Source: a virus. Taken from it: a DNA stretch of 25,414 nucleotides. The notes under the pieces were generated by a model that was not told where the DNA came from, did no database searches, and saw only the letters and a list, made by a program, of their open reading frames with translations. The number at the start of each line of letters is the position of its first letter. Within the stretch, counting starts at the first letter, position 1. The translations under genes and the position numbers were made by a program. The stretch covers positions 1 through 25,414 of the IMG/VR virus record IMGVR_UViG_3300044825_000006; one strand, given 5' to 3'. Positions 1 to 7,591 of the stretch are shown here, one piece after another.

Positions 1-288
1 GCTGGCCCCCTGCCCGATAGCAACATCATGGGCGTACAGGGCTTGCTTTTCCTGCATCGCCAGCTGCGCCATCTGCTGCTCACCCTGTATGGCTAACTGC
101 TCGGTGTGAATCTGCTCGATGCGCTCTTGGGCCTCCAGGCCCGCCTTCCGCAGTTCCAGTTCGCGCTCAATCTGCATCCGAGCCAACGCCAGTTCGTGCG
201 CCTTGTCTGCCCGGTCTTGGAAGAACTCCAAAAACTTAGGCAACCCGCCAGCAAGGAACGAAATTAGGGTCGACAGTAGTGTCAGCAT
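1..288 (-). CDS. Coiled-coil, probably membrane-associated protein (3' end beyond the window)
   Basis: The frame opens with ATG at 288, overlapping the previous stop (TAATG) with GGAG five bases upstream, and stays open for all 96 codons to the window edge. The N-terminus MLTLLSTLISFLAGGLPKFL is amphipathic or hydrophobic. Residues ~24-85 are a long charged coiled coil (DRADKAHELALARMQIEREL, then EQIHTEQLAIQGEQQMAQLA). Aquatic phages carry proteins with this start that continue into C-terminal membrane spans and resemble gene-transfer-agent holins; I recall this pattern but cannot verify it here. If so, it is the holin of the cluster. Confidence 0.7.
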   Translation of the reverse strand, partial: MLTLLSTLISFLAGGLPKFLEFFQDRADKAHELALARMQIERELELRKAGLEAQERIEQIHTEQLAIQGEQQMAQLAMQEKQALYAHDVAIGQGAS

Positions 289-752
289 TATTTCTCCAGC
301 GTAAACGTCAGGTTGGCATGGCGCGGGTAAGTTACCGTGCGCTCACCCTCAGGGCACTTGTACTTGATCGTCGCCAGCAGCGTCGCCTTACCCGGCGCAA
401 TCGGCTCTTTGTCGGACACCTTTAACTGGTAGGTGAACGTATCAATGTCCGGGCCAGCAGGGCCAGTAAATTTGCTCATGCTAGGCGTGGCTGCGTGGAT
501 CATTCCAGCAGCATCCCTTACCGTCGGCTCAAAACCCTCTACCGAACAATCATCGCGTTTCTTAATCCGCGCCACGGTGACGTTGACGGGCTGACCAATC
601 TTGGTGGCCGGAATCTTGAAGTGATCAGGCGACCATTCAAGAATTGGCTTTTGGAACCAGCCAAACTTATCCCCAGCCGTGTAGCCGCCCACTACCAGCG
701 CAAATGATGCAGTCACAAACTGCACCACGGGGGTCAACTTCGGCAACTCCAT
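288..752 (-). CDS. N-terminally anchored protein of unknown function
   Basis: A 154-residue protein with a hydrophobic segment at ~9-27 (VVQFVTASFALVVGGYTAG) followed by a polar, probably external domain. That domain has strand-rich sequence (VNVTVARIKKRDDCSVEGFE, FTYQLKVSDKEPIAPGKATL, then TIKYKCPEGERTVTYPRHAN) with two cysteines that could form a disulphide. The fold may be immunoglobulin-like. A signal-anchor plus periplasmic beta domain next to an XhlA-like gene is consistent with a lysis or superinfection-exclusion role, but no family is recognised. GAGGTGAT precedes the ATG, and the stop overlaps the next start as TAATG. Confidence 0.75.
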   Translation of the reverse strand: MELPKLTPVVQFVTASFALVVGGYTAGDKFGWFQKPILEWSPDHFKIPATKIGQPVNVTVARIKKRDDCSVEGFEPTVRDAAGMIHAATPSMSKFTGPAGPDIDTFTYQLKVSDKEPIAPGKATLLATIKYKCPEGERTVTYPRHANLTFTLEK

Positions 753-753
753 A

Positions 754-846
754 TCACCTCAACGTAAAAATCGCCAGCCACGCGATGCACACGACGGCGG
801 CGGTGAAACAGGTTGCCGCTAGAAAAGCCAGCAACCAGTCCATCAT
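754..846 (-). CDS. 30-residue single-span membrane peptide
   Basis: A short frame of 31 codons from ATG at 846 (a second ATG follows at once) to TGA at 754. The product, MMDWLLAFLAATCFTAAVVC followed by IAWLAIFTLR, is essentially one membrane helix with a terminal arginine. It exactly fills the space between two genes: its ATG overlaps the XhlA-like stop as ATGA, and its TGA lies one base before the next ATG, whose GAGGTGAT ribosome binding site spans the end of this gene. This perfect fit and the strongly hydrophobic content support a real gene, perhaps a pinholin-like or lysis accessory peptide. Confidence 0.62.
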   Translation of the reverse strand: MMDWLLAFLAATCFTAAVVCIAWLAIFTLR

Positions 847-1070
847 TTGCCGTGCCACCAATGTGAGATATAGCCCACCGTTGACGATAGAGCCGACACA
901 AACACCATGCCCGCCCAAAACCCCCCGCGGCCTTGGTTGGCAAGCGCAATCAGACGTTCAAGCTGGGACTCCATCTTGTCCATCTTTTTTTCCATAGCCT
1001 CGAAACGTCGCTCGTAATCGTCGACCTTCTGCCACAGAACCCCATATTTGACGGGATCAATTTCGCTCAT
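843..1070 (-). CDS. XhlA-like small membrane protein, possible holin/lysis component
   Basis: A 75-residue protein. Residues ~13-47 are a charged coiled coil (KVDDYERRFEAMEKKMDKME and SQLERLIALANQ). Residues ~50-70 are one hydrophobic span (GGFWAGMVFVSALSSTVGYI), followed by the short HWWHGK tail. Coiled coil plus one C-terminal span is the layout of XhlA-type haemolysin/lysis proteins, and aquatic phages often carry such a gene between fibres and lysis genes. I infer a role in lysis or membrane attachment; no endolysin is visible next to it. The start overlaps the collar gene (ATGA) and the stop overlaps the next small gene. Confidence 0.72.
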   Translation of the reverse strand: MSEIDPVKYGVLWQKVDDYERRFEAMEKKMDKMESQLERLIALANQGRGGFWAGMVFVSALSSTVGYISHWWHGK

Positions 1071-1609
1071 GTCTTTTGGATATAGGCAAGTGCGTAATAC
1101 AACGGGAGATAAGTACCCCCCGACCCCGTCGCAGATGAAGTAAATCCACCGCTGTTGCCCACAGCATATGTGTTACCAGCACCAACAACAAACCTGTCGC
1201 GTAGATCAGGAGTGCCGTTAGAACCATTGCAAAGTACATAGCCTGCAGGAATTGAACCAATAGACCCACTCCACATGATGATTGCGCCCGTGGGAACCGC
1301 AGCTGCTGAAGAAACGCTGGTCGGAATGCCATACAGGTTGTCGTAGGTTGCGATCTGCGTACCAGTAGAAGTGGTCAGCACTAACTTATAAGAGTTGCCG
1401 CTGTTAAGCCAGATTTCCTGCGGAGGCCGACCATCCGGGCCGAGAACAATCGGGTTGGTGTTGGCAACCGATCCAGACGATGTGGTGTAGGTTGCCAGCG
1501 GCGTTGTGGAACCGGCCTGGTAGGAATACAGGTATCCACCGTTTAGCGGCAGTCCTGTCGTACCAAAGAACTGGAAACCGTTACCGATGGGAGAGAGTAG
1601 GTAAGCCAT
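1067..1609 (-). CDS. Tail collar-domain protein (short fibre)
   Basis: A 180-residue protein. Residues 1-90 resemble the virion-docking domain of podophage spikes: GNGFQFFGTTGLPLNGGYLY, then PIVLGPDGRPPQEIWLNSGN and YKLVLTTSTGTQIATYDNLY. Residues ~105-160 are a phage tail collar domain: PTGAIIMWSGSIGSIPAGYV, LCNGSNGTPDLRDRFVVGAG. Collar domains bind host surfaces in short tail fibres. The collar part is short and the receptor-binding tip after it (YLPLYYALAYIQKT) is minimal, so the protein may be a reduced fibre. AAGGA precedes the ATG by six bases. The stop overlaps the next gene as ATGA. Confidence 0.88.
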   Translation of the reverse strand: MAYLLSPIGNGFQFFGTTGLPLNGGYLYSYQAGSTTPLATYTTSSGSVANTNPIVLGPDGRPPQEIWLNSGNSYKLVLTTSTGTQIATYDNLYGIPTSVSSAAAVPTGAIIMWSGSIGSIPAGYVLCNGSNGTPDLRDRFVVGAGNTYAVGNSGGFTSSATGSGGTYLPLYYALAYIQKT

Positions 1610-3969
1610 TATTTTTCCTTCGTCAAACCACCGTAGGGATTCACCGCTTCTTTGGCAAACCCTTCCTTGTTCATCTTTTGCATGAATTGCCGAGTCAGCG
1701 ACAGCGCCGGGATGGATGCCCCGCCCGTCATGCCCGCTAATTTCGCCTCTGCAGCAGTCGATAGCCCTTGTTTAGCCATTTCCCCCAACATCCCGCTAAA
1801 GGTGTTGGAGTAGTTAAACGTGCCCGTCTTGGGCATACCAATCTTGCTGGACAGCGCCGCCAGTTCCATCAGGTCTTGCATGGCCTGCGGGCCGAGCGCC
1901 TCCTGCAGACGCCCCTTGTTGTCCCGAATGTAGTTGGCAAACGTCTTGGGGTTCAAGTCAGGCACATCACTTGCCACGCCCGCCTTTTTCATGGCCTGCC
2001 GCAACTCACCCGCCACCAAGGACTGCAGCGCCTCCGGGCTGTCGGCAAGTTCTGCCTTCATGCGACGGATGCCCTCGGGCGTTCCCTTAGTCACAAACTT
2101 TTCGTGGAACTTCTCTGCGTTCAGGCTTTCCCCTAGCGCCGCCGCCTGGTCAACGTCAGCAGCTTCCTTTACCGCTGCACGATATGCGGGATTGCTTTTA
2201 ATGACATTGGCACGCTCCACCACCAACCGTCGAGCGTCATCTGCAAGCCTCTTGAGTTGGGCTGCTTGCGGTGATGCTGTGTTTTCACCAAACACCGGCA
2301 TCTTTTCAAGCTCGTCGCGCACGATATACGCCGCTGCTCTGGCGTTGCCGTTTGAACTTGAGCGCATTTCGTTGGCAAGATTGGTACGCAATGCCTCGTA
2401 AGCCTCAAACGTCGGGTTTTTGTAGAACTCAGCCAGATCAGACGCAATTGCCGATGACAAATGGCTTGTTGTAAGGTTTTTACTCAGGTTTTGCTTGATG
2501 TTTGCATCAAGTGCGCCAACGTCAATCGGGAACTGGCCTGCGTTGGCGTCCTGCAGTTTCTTGTACGCCTCGCTAATCGCATTGCGGCGCAGCTGGTCTT
2601 TTGCCGCCAAAGCGTTGATTTGCGTCTGACCAATGGCGCTCGGCTCAGTTTCAAATATATCGGGCGCATACCGCTGCATAGCGCTTTCAAATGCCGCTTT
2701 GAACTGCTTGGGCTGCTCACCAAAATGCTCGCCCAGGATCGGCGTTTCCCCACGGCGATTCCACTCAGTTGAGTAAAGCGCTGTGTCTCCAGTACGCTGC
2801 CCGCGAGTCAGATTGATGCCGTGTTTTTCCTCAAGCGCACGGGTCTCCAACGCCGCCAGGTTCACCGCTTCGGGCTTTTGTCCCTTGATGAATGTCTGCA
2901 GTTCTGGTGATGCTTGCGCGACTGCCGCATCAATGTTGCCGCGGATGATGTTGACCGGCGCAGTCATTGCCGCGCCCATACCCGGCATCTGCTGACTAGG
3001 CACTTGACGCGCTGCAAACTGCTGCTGCATCTGCTGCACGGCCTGCGGCGTCATCACTTGTGGTTGTGCAGTTCTCGCCGCCTGTCTTGCCTGAGCAATA
3101 GCAGCAGCGGTCTGTTGCTGTGCGCCACGCGCCAGCGGAGCCATGCCCATAACCTCAGGCACGGCAACTGGCGGCACTTTGGTTGCCTCCAGCGCCTTAC
3201 CAAACTGCTCGGTCAATTGCTGCCCAACCGCGGTCGATGGGCGATACGTCAGCGCCTCCTGAATCTGCGCCGCACGTTGCTGGCCCTGCCTGATGCCTTC
3301 CGGTGTGCCGAATTTGCCGCCCGTCAAGGTTTCGTAAATGCCGCCAACCGCGCCAATAGGTGCGGCAAGAGCGCCGCTTAACGCTGTTAATCCAGTCTCT
3401 AGCGCCCCCGCTGGGACTGCAGCCACGTTCCTGATGACGTCAGTTACCTGTTGTGGTGTCTGTATAGCCTCCACGGGCGCACGCAGGCTTGATATGTCGC
3501 GCAATTGCTCCATCACCGGACGTTTTGCGGGCGTAGGGCGCGCAGCGGGCGCAGCAGTCCCGGCAATCAGGCTTTCCAAATCATCTGCAGGCGCGGCTTG
3601 TGGTACTGCGGCTTGCGGTGCCTGACCCTGCATGACATTCTGGACGTATGCAGACGGGTCTTTGGTGACAAACCCACCATATGCAGCCAGCGCTTTTTCC
3701 ACGCTGCCTTGCTGATTTACCAACTGCTCCAAATATGTCCTGGCAGCGTTTCTGGACTCTTGTTCGTCAAACGGGTTGAACTTGACACCTTGGCGATGCA
3801 GCATTTGTACCGTTTCAGGCAAAAACTGATACGGCCCCATTGCCTTAGTCTGCTTGTTGACCGCAAGCGGGTCTTTGCCGCTTTCTACGCGGCGCAAGCT
3901 ATCCAATAACTTGTCTGTGATGACGGGCGCGGCTTTTTGCCCGCCGATTAGCTGTTCAAGCTCATCCAT
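1609..3969 (-). CDS. Ejection protein with N-terminal lytic transglycosylase domain, P22 gp16 position
   Basis: A 786-residue protein. Residues ~18-105 are an SLT-type (goose-lysozyme-like) domain. They contain SLRRVESGKDP with the probable catalytic Glu at 29, AMGPYQFLPETVQMLH at 43-58, and AYGGF at 96-100 in place of the usual AYNAG. It would cut the glycan strands of peptidoglycan during infection. Residues ~110-340 are Pro/Ala/Gln-rich and flexible, with many AAQ/QQ runs. From ~360 to the end the protein is helical and charged, fitting an ejected structural protein. Third in the gp7/gp20/gp16-like series, it differs from P22, where the murein hydrolase activity is assigned to gp4. It ends as TAATG with the next gene. 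Confidence 0.88.
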   Translation of the reverse strand: MDELEQLIGGQKAAPVITDKLLDSLRRVESGKDPLAVNKQTKAMGPYQFLPETVQMLHRQGVKFNPFDEQESRNAARTYLEQLVNQQGSVEKALAAYGGFVTKDPSAYVQNVMQGQAPQAAVPQAAPADDLESLIAGTAAPAARPTPAKRPVMEQLRDISSLRAPVEAIQTPQQVTDVIRNVAAVPAGALETGLTALSGALAAPIGAVGGIYETLTGGKFGTPEGIRQGQQRAAQIQEALTYRPSTAVGQQLTEQFGKALEATKVPPVAVPEVMGMAPLARGAQQQTAAAIAQARQAARTAQPQVMTPQAVQQMQQQFAARQVPSQQMPGMGAAMTAPVNIIRGNIDAAVAQASPELQTFIKGQKPEAVNLAALETRALEEKHGINLTRGQRTGDTALYSTEWNRRGETPILGEHFGEQPKQFKAAFESAMQRYAPDIFETEPSAIGQTQINALAAKDQLRRNAISEAYKKLQDANAGQFPIDVGALDANIKQNLSKNLTTSHLSSAIASDLAEFYKNPTFEAYEALRTNLANEMRSSSNGNARAAAYIVRDELEKMPVFGENTASPQAAQLKRLADDARRLVVERANVIKSNPAYRAAVKEAADVDQAAALGESLNAEKFHEKFVTKGTPEGIRRMKAELADSPEALQSLVAGELRQAMKKAGVASDVPDLNPKTFANYIRDNKGRLQEALGPQAMQDLMELAALSSKIGMPKTGTFNYSNTFSGMLGEMAKQGLSTAAEAKLAGMTGGASIPALSLTRQFMQKMNKEGFAKEAVNPYGGLTKEK

Positions 3970-5390
3970 CACAATTCTCCGGTCTCAGTCAGCTTCTTGA
4001 TGTTTTTATACCGCTGCAGGAATTGCTGCCGCATTCGTTGATCGCTGCCAAGCAAGTCATCAATCATCTTTTTGCGTTCTGCGGGGTCTTGAACGCTGTT
4101 ATAGATGCTAATAGCCTCAAATACCTTGGAGTCTGAATTGTTTGCCCATGCCTGACGGAATGCGTTTATGTTGGCATCCCCGTATTTTTGGGCAAACTTC
4201 TGTGCGCCTTGGGCCTGCATGTCTAGGTTGGTCAATTCGGCATAGGTGCGGCGGGCAATGTTCACCAGCACGCTCGGCGGGTATGTTTCATCACCGTTTG
4301 CCATCCGCGCCAACTGCTGCCCCGCGACCGTGTCCAACGATCCACCAACCGCCTGAATGTTGGCAATCTGAACATTAGCCAAGTCTTTTGACAGTTGTTT
4401 ATATGTCGTGTCGCCCGCCCAATTACGGAATTTGCGCTCCAGATCGCCTGCAATACCTGACGAAAAGAAGTTACGGCCTTCAATCTTGGTGGCTTCCTTA
4501 ATGACCTCATCCAGATTGCGGCGGGCTGTCGGAATGTCTGCCTGTCGAGCCACAACACCAGAACGATACGATTGCCCTTTGGTGCGGTCGGCTTCCTCGC
4601 TCGGGGTGGCGGCATATGGCATCCCTGCCTGACGAACGGGATACGGAAGCGCCATGCCTGCAGCGGTGGGTTGCCCTTGCATGGCTTGTCCAGGCATTTG
4701 GCCTGCGGCGGGTGCGCCTTGGAACTGCAGCGGCACAACCTGAGCCTGCCCCGGCACAAACGCGCCTGGTTGCCCACCAAAGGTTCCCGGTTGCGGCGTC
4801 TGCAATGCCTGCTGGCCTGCTGCACCAATGTTGGACTGAATCACGTTTTGCAGCACTTGCGGCAGCGCGTCAGGCTTTTTGCCCGCCAAGTCCTCCAAAG
4901 GCTTGAACACCGCGTCGACTTTCTTGGACGCATCAGGGTCTTGCCCCAATAGATTGACCGCCCGATCACGGGCTTGCTGCAGCACTAGTTTTGCTGCATC
5001 AGGCTGGCGAATCTGCGGGTCGTTAATGATGCCGCCCAGCAGGGTGAACATTGCGCCCTGCTCGGCCTGTGACAGCGTTAGTTTGGCTGCTTTTTCTTGT
5101 GTTTGCGCCGTACTGGTTTGGGCGACTTGCTGTGCAATCTTTGGCTGCAGCGTTTCCTCACCCAACGTGGTTGCGGCTTGCTGTGCCCGCAACAGCAAAG
5201 GGTTGATCTGCTGCGCTTGCTGATAGGCCAGCTGGGACTGCAGCAAATTCTGCTGCGCCTGTTGAACTTGCAGCGGATTAAGTTGCTGCGCTTGTTGGTA
5301 TGCCTGAACGTTCCGCGCAAGGTTAATCATGTCCCCAATGCTGGTTTGGGGAACGTTGGGGGTCAGTTGATAATTGAATTGCATCGGCAT
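3969..5390 (-). CDS. Glutamine-rich internal virion (ejection) protein, P22 gp20 position
   Basis: A 473-residue protein, the same size as P22 gp20 (471). Residues 20-130 are a long Gln/Ala-rich helical region with two copies of AYQQAQQ(L/I)NPL (at ~30 and ~56), separated by VQQAQQNLLQSQL. A Pro/Gly/Gln-rich linker follows at ~195-255. The C-terminal part, from ~260, is helical and charged (RTKGQSYRSGVVARQADIPT, then IAGDLERKFRNWAGDTTYKQ). It ends in DQRMRQQFLQRYKNIKKLTE. The sequence has no enzyme motif. It is likely packaged with DNA and ejected with its neighbours. AGAGGT lies just before the ATG, with a second in-frame ATG two codons on. The stop overlaps the next start as TGATG. Confidence 0.8.
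   Translation of the reverse strand: MPMQFNYQLTPNVPQTSIGDMINLARNVQAYQQAQQLNPLQVQQAQQNLLQSQLAYQQAQQINPLLLRAQQAATTLGEETLQPKIAQQVAQTSTAQTQEKAAKLTLSQAEQGAMFTLLGGIINDPQIRQPDAAKLVLQQARDRAVNLLGQDPDASKKVDAVFKPLEDLAGKKPDALPQVLQNVIQSNIGAAGQQALQTPQPGTFGGQPGAFVPGQAQVVPLQFQGAPAAGQMPGQAMQGQPTAAGMALPYPVRQAGMPYAATPSEEADRTKGQSYRSGVVARQADIPTARRNLDEVIKEATKIEGRNFFSSGIAGDLERKFRNWAGDTTYKQLSKDLANVQIANIQAVGGSLDTVAGQQLARMANGDETYPPSVLVNIARRTYAELTNLDMQAQGAQKFAQKYGDANINAFRQAWANNSDSKVFEAISIYNSVQDPAERKKMIDDLLGSDQRMRQQFLQRYKNIKKLTETGEL
3977..3980 (-). promoter_or_regulatory. Ribosome binding site deciding the transglycosylase-ejection protein start
   Basis: GGAG is followed by seven bases and then ATG at 3969. The in-frame GTG at 3972 would have only four bases of spacing, so ATG is preferred. 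Confidence 0.5.
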
Positions 5391-5399
5391 GATTACCTC

Positions 5400-7577
5400 T
5401 TACCCAATAGTGGGTTGTGCAGCAACGTTCTGATTCTGTCCAAGCAACTGCGCCAGCATCAAGCTGTTTGCCAATCCGCTGATGCCCTGACCATAACCCT
5501 GCGCCGCGCCAATCGTGCCCGCGGCCTGCGCCCCTGCAGCGCCCGTAGCCAAGTTCGCCACGTTTTGACCATACTGCTGGGCGGCTTGGTTTGCCGCGGC
5601 TTGTCCCGTCTGTCCGATCCCCGCAATCCCTGCCAGGGTGTTGTAGATGTTCTGGCGCTGCGCCTGGAAGCGATTAAATGCATTGCCGTATTCCGTGCTT
5701 GCAAGACCTTGGGTGTAGTCCTGCAAACCACGCATGACATTGCCGCCAAGACCGCCACCAGCAACGTTTCCAGCCCTTTGCGCCGCCATCTGTCCTTGTG
5801 CAAGACGGAATGCGTAGCCAGGATCGATTTGCTTTTGGAACAGTTCTGGCGTGTATTGTTGGGTCAGATAACCCGTGCCTTCTTGCGTGCCGATTTGCTT
5901 ACCAGTCGTGTCGTAGACCGGCTGCTGACCCGGCAACATGCCGCCAATGGTGCTGAGTGCTCCATATCCTGCTGTTCGATATGGGGCTTGCTGGGCGTTG
6001 ATGATGTCAAACAACTCGCGCTGTTGCTTCATCTGCGCTAAAGCGGTCTGCTGTTGAATCGCGGCAGCTTTCTCCGCTGCGTTTGCACCCAAGACTCCGC
6101 TGGTCAGCGATCCAATACCCGACAACAATCCTGCAAGACCGGTTCCCGTCGACAACCCACCAAGCAACCCACCAAGCAAGCCGCCAACGCCGCCACCCGT
6201 ACCGCCACCTGTACCGCCACCTGTACCGCCACCTGTACCGCCACCCGTACCGCCACCTGTACCGCCACCTGTACCGCCGCCCGTACCGCCGCCTACGCCG
6301 CCACCCGTACCGCCGCCTACGCCGCCACCCGTACCGCCACCTGTACCGCCACCCATTCCAGTGCCCCCGGTGGGCAACAGTGTGCCTCCTGGCCCTACTG
6401 TGACGCCAGCATTCCCAAGACCGCCAAGAGTGGTCAGCCCACCCAGGCCCGTTATGACATTTGTGCCAGTTACGGTTGCCCCAAGCGGCAAACCGGTCAG
6501 CGGGTTAATGCCTGCCAAAGTGCCAGCACCAGGCAATACCAATCCACCAGCGGTCATCAATGCGCCACTTCCACCAACGCCGCCAGTCAAACTAGTTCCC
6601 GCCCCAAGCGTGGTAGATAACCCCTGACCACCACCCATCCCCGCAAGGTTTGCACCGACACCGCCGGTAAGACCTTGACCCCCGCCCATGCTGGCAAGGT
6701 TGCTTCCCGTACCTAATCCATAGTTAACACCGGCCCCGCCTCCTGTTGCAGCGCCACCAAGACCAGCGCCAGCCAAACCAGCACCACCAAGACCAATCCC
6801 GCTTCCTAGCGCCCCCAATTGAGAACCAGTCAACCCGGCAGTTGTTAGTTGTCCAGCGGTAACTGGCAAAAGCCCTTCACCGGCTGCAATAGCTAATTCT
6901 GTTGCTCCCAAACCGCCCAACGTAGTACCTGCACCAGCCCCAAAAAGATTGCCAAGATACGGCGCACCAAGGGCTAATCCCCCCATCAACAATAACGGAG
7001 CAAGTGCATCTGCATCACTTGTCGAAAAACCGCTGGTGGAAAATTTAGGCTTGCCAGTGTTCGGATCAAACTCAATGTTGTAGCCAGTTCCACCTTTTCC
7101 GGTGTACGTTACTCCAAATTGATTTGAACCAACTCCCCCAATTTGTTTATCACCCGCAAATAATCCTTGGGTTTCATACCCCGGAATCACATAATCGCCA
7201 CCCTCACTCGCAATAAATTGATCTGGCGTCGTGTATGTCTTTTGCTGTAACTGGTTAATGTCAGTTACACCCTGACGCGCCAATTCACGCGCCATGTCAA
7301 GCGTGACTTGCTCTGCAGCGGTAGGAGCGCGACCAAGAATTCGGCTAGATTCCGCAAAATCAAATCCTACACTTTGTCCTTGCGTTCCAAATACACCGCC
7401 TGAACTCTTGGATACATCAAGATTTTTGGCAACTTGATTTGCAAGATTTAATATTGTTTTTGCGTCATATTGCGTTCCCTGGTAATCCGTAATTAACCGA
7501 TCATTTGTTGTTTGTGAGGTTGACCCGGACATTGCTCCGCTTACCGCTTCGTTGATGCTTGCAATTAAATCAGCCAT
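5400..7577 (-). CDS. Glycine-rich DNA-transfer (ejection) protein, P22 gp7 position
   Basis: A 725-residue protein. Residues 1-150 are mixed, starting MADLIASINEAVSGAMSGST. About 165-490 is extremely Gly/Leu/Ala-rich, including GGLALGAPYLGNLFGAGAG and a run of GGGT/GGGV units at ~408-463; glycine-zipper sequence of this kind suits membrane insertion. Residues ~500-725 are helical and contain a conserved DNA-transfer pattern: AEKAAAIQQQTALAQMKQQR, YTPELFQKQIDPGYAFRLAQ, GLQDYTQGLASTEYGNAFNR and QAQRQNIYNTLAGIAG. The protein is probably ejected before the genome to help form the conduit across the host envelope. It is the first of three long genes matching the gp7/gp20/gp16 order. The ATG is preferred over TTG at 7595. 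Confidence 0.85.
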   Translation of the reverse strand: MADLIASINEAVSGAMSGSTSQTTNDRLITDYQGTQYDAKTILNLANQVAKNLDVSKSSGGVFGTQGQSVGFDFAESSRILGRAPTAAEQVTLDMARELARQGVTDINQLQQKTYTTPDQFIASEGGDYVIPGYETQGLFAGDKQIGGVGSNQFGVTYTGKGGTGYNIEFDPNTGKPKFSTSGFSTSDADALAPLLLMGGLALGAPYLGNLFGAGAGTTLGGLGATELAIAAGEGLLPVTAGQLTTAGLTGSQLGALGSGIGLGGAGLAGAGLGGAATGGGAGVNYGLGTGSNLASMGGGQGLTGGVGANLAGMGGGQGLSTTLGAGTSLTGGVGGSGALMTAGGLVLPGAGTLAGINPLTGLPLGATVTGTNVITGLGGLTTLGGLGNAGVTVGPGGTLLPTGGTGMGGGTGGGTGGGVGGGTGGGVGGGTGGGTGGGTGGGTGGGTGGGTGGGTGGGTGGGVGGLLGGLLGGLSTGTGLAGLLSGIGSLTSGVLGANAAEKAAAIQQQTALAQMKQQRELFDIINAQQAPYRTAGYGALSTIGGMLPGQQPVYDTTGKQIGTQEGTGYLTQQYTPELFQKQIDPGYAFRLAQGQMAAQRAGNVAGGGLGGNVMRGLQDYTQGLASTEYGNAFNRFQAQRQNIYNTLAGIAGIGQTGQAAANQAAQQYGQNVANLATGAAGAQAAGTIGAAQGYGQGISGLANSLMLAQLLGQNQNVAAQPTIG
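6190..6357. repeat. 12-base tandem repeat coding for (GGGT/V)n
   Basis: Fourteen consecutive 12-base units on the plus strand, consensus ccgccacctgta. Variants end cgta, ctgta or ctacg and some have ccgccg; the last unit ends catt. In the minus-strand gene they encode a run of GGGT and GGGV tetrapeptides. The 12-base period keeps the frame, so changes in copy number would alter only linker length. The coding strand has many GG and GGG runs. Confidence 0.95.
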
Positions 7578-7580
7578 TTT

Positions 7581-7588
7581 CTCTCTCC
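7581..7588 (-). promoter_or_regulatory. Ribosome binding site deciding the DNA-transfer protein start
   Basis: The minus strand reads GGAGAGAG, then AAA, then ATG at 7577. A TTG at 7595 is in the same frame but would place this purine block inside the gene. The ATG is therefore chosen. Confidence 0.65.
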
Positions 7589-7591
7589 GAT

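Noticed and set aside
734-949. 71-codon minus-strand frame between the XhlA-like and 154-residue genes
   Set aside because: It runs out of frame through the XhlA-like gene and gives an Arg-rich product; the 30-residue membrane frame explains this space better.
5097-6041. 314-codon open frame on the plus strand
   Set aside because: It lies antisense to the ejection-protein genes, which have clear families and ribosome binding sites. Its Leu/Arg-rich product has no recognisable domain, as expected from the complement of Gln/Ala codons.
6190-6357. CRISPR-like array
   Set aside because: The units are 12 bases with no spacers and sit inside a coding frame; it is a simple tandem repeat.
6054-6620. 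Plus-strand frame with TATCTATRTATC repeats
   Set aside because: It is the antisense reading of the 12-base glycine repeat; the repeat peptide has no independent support.
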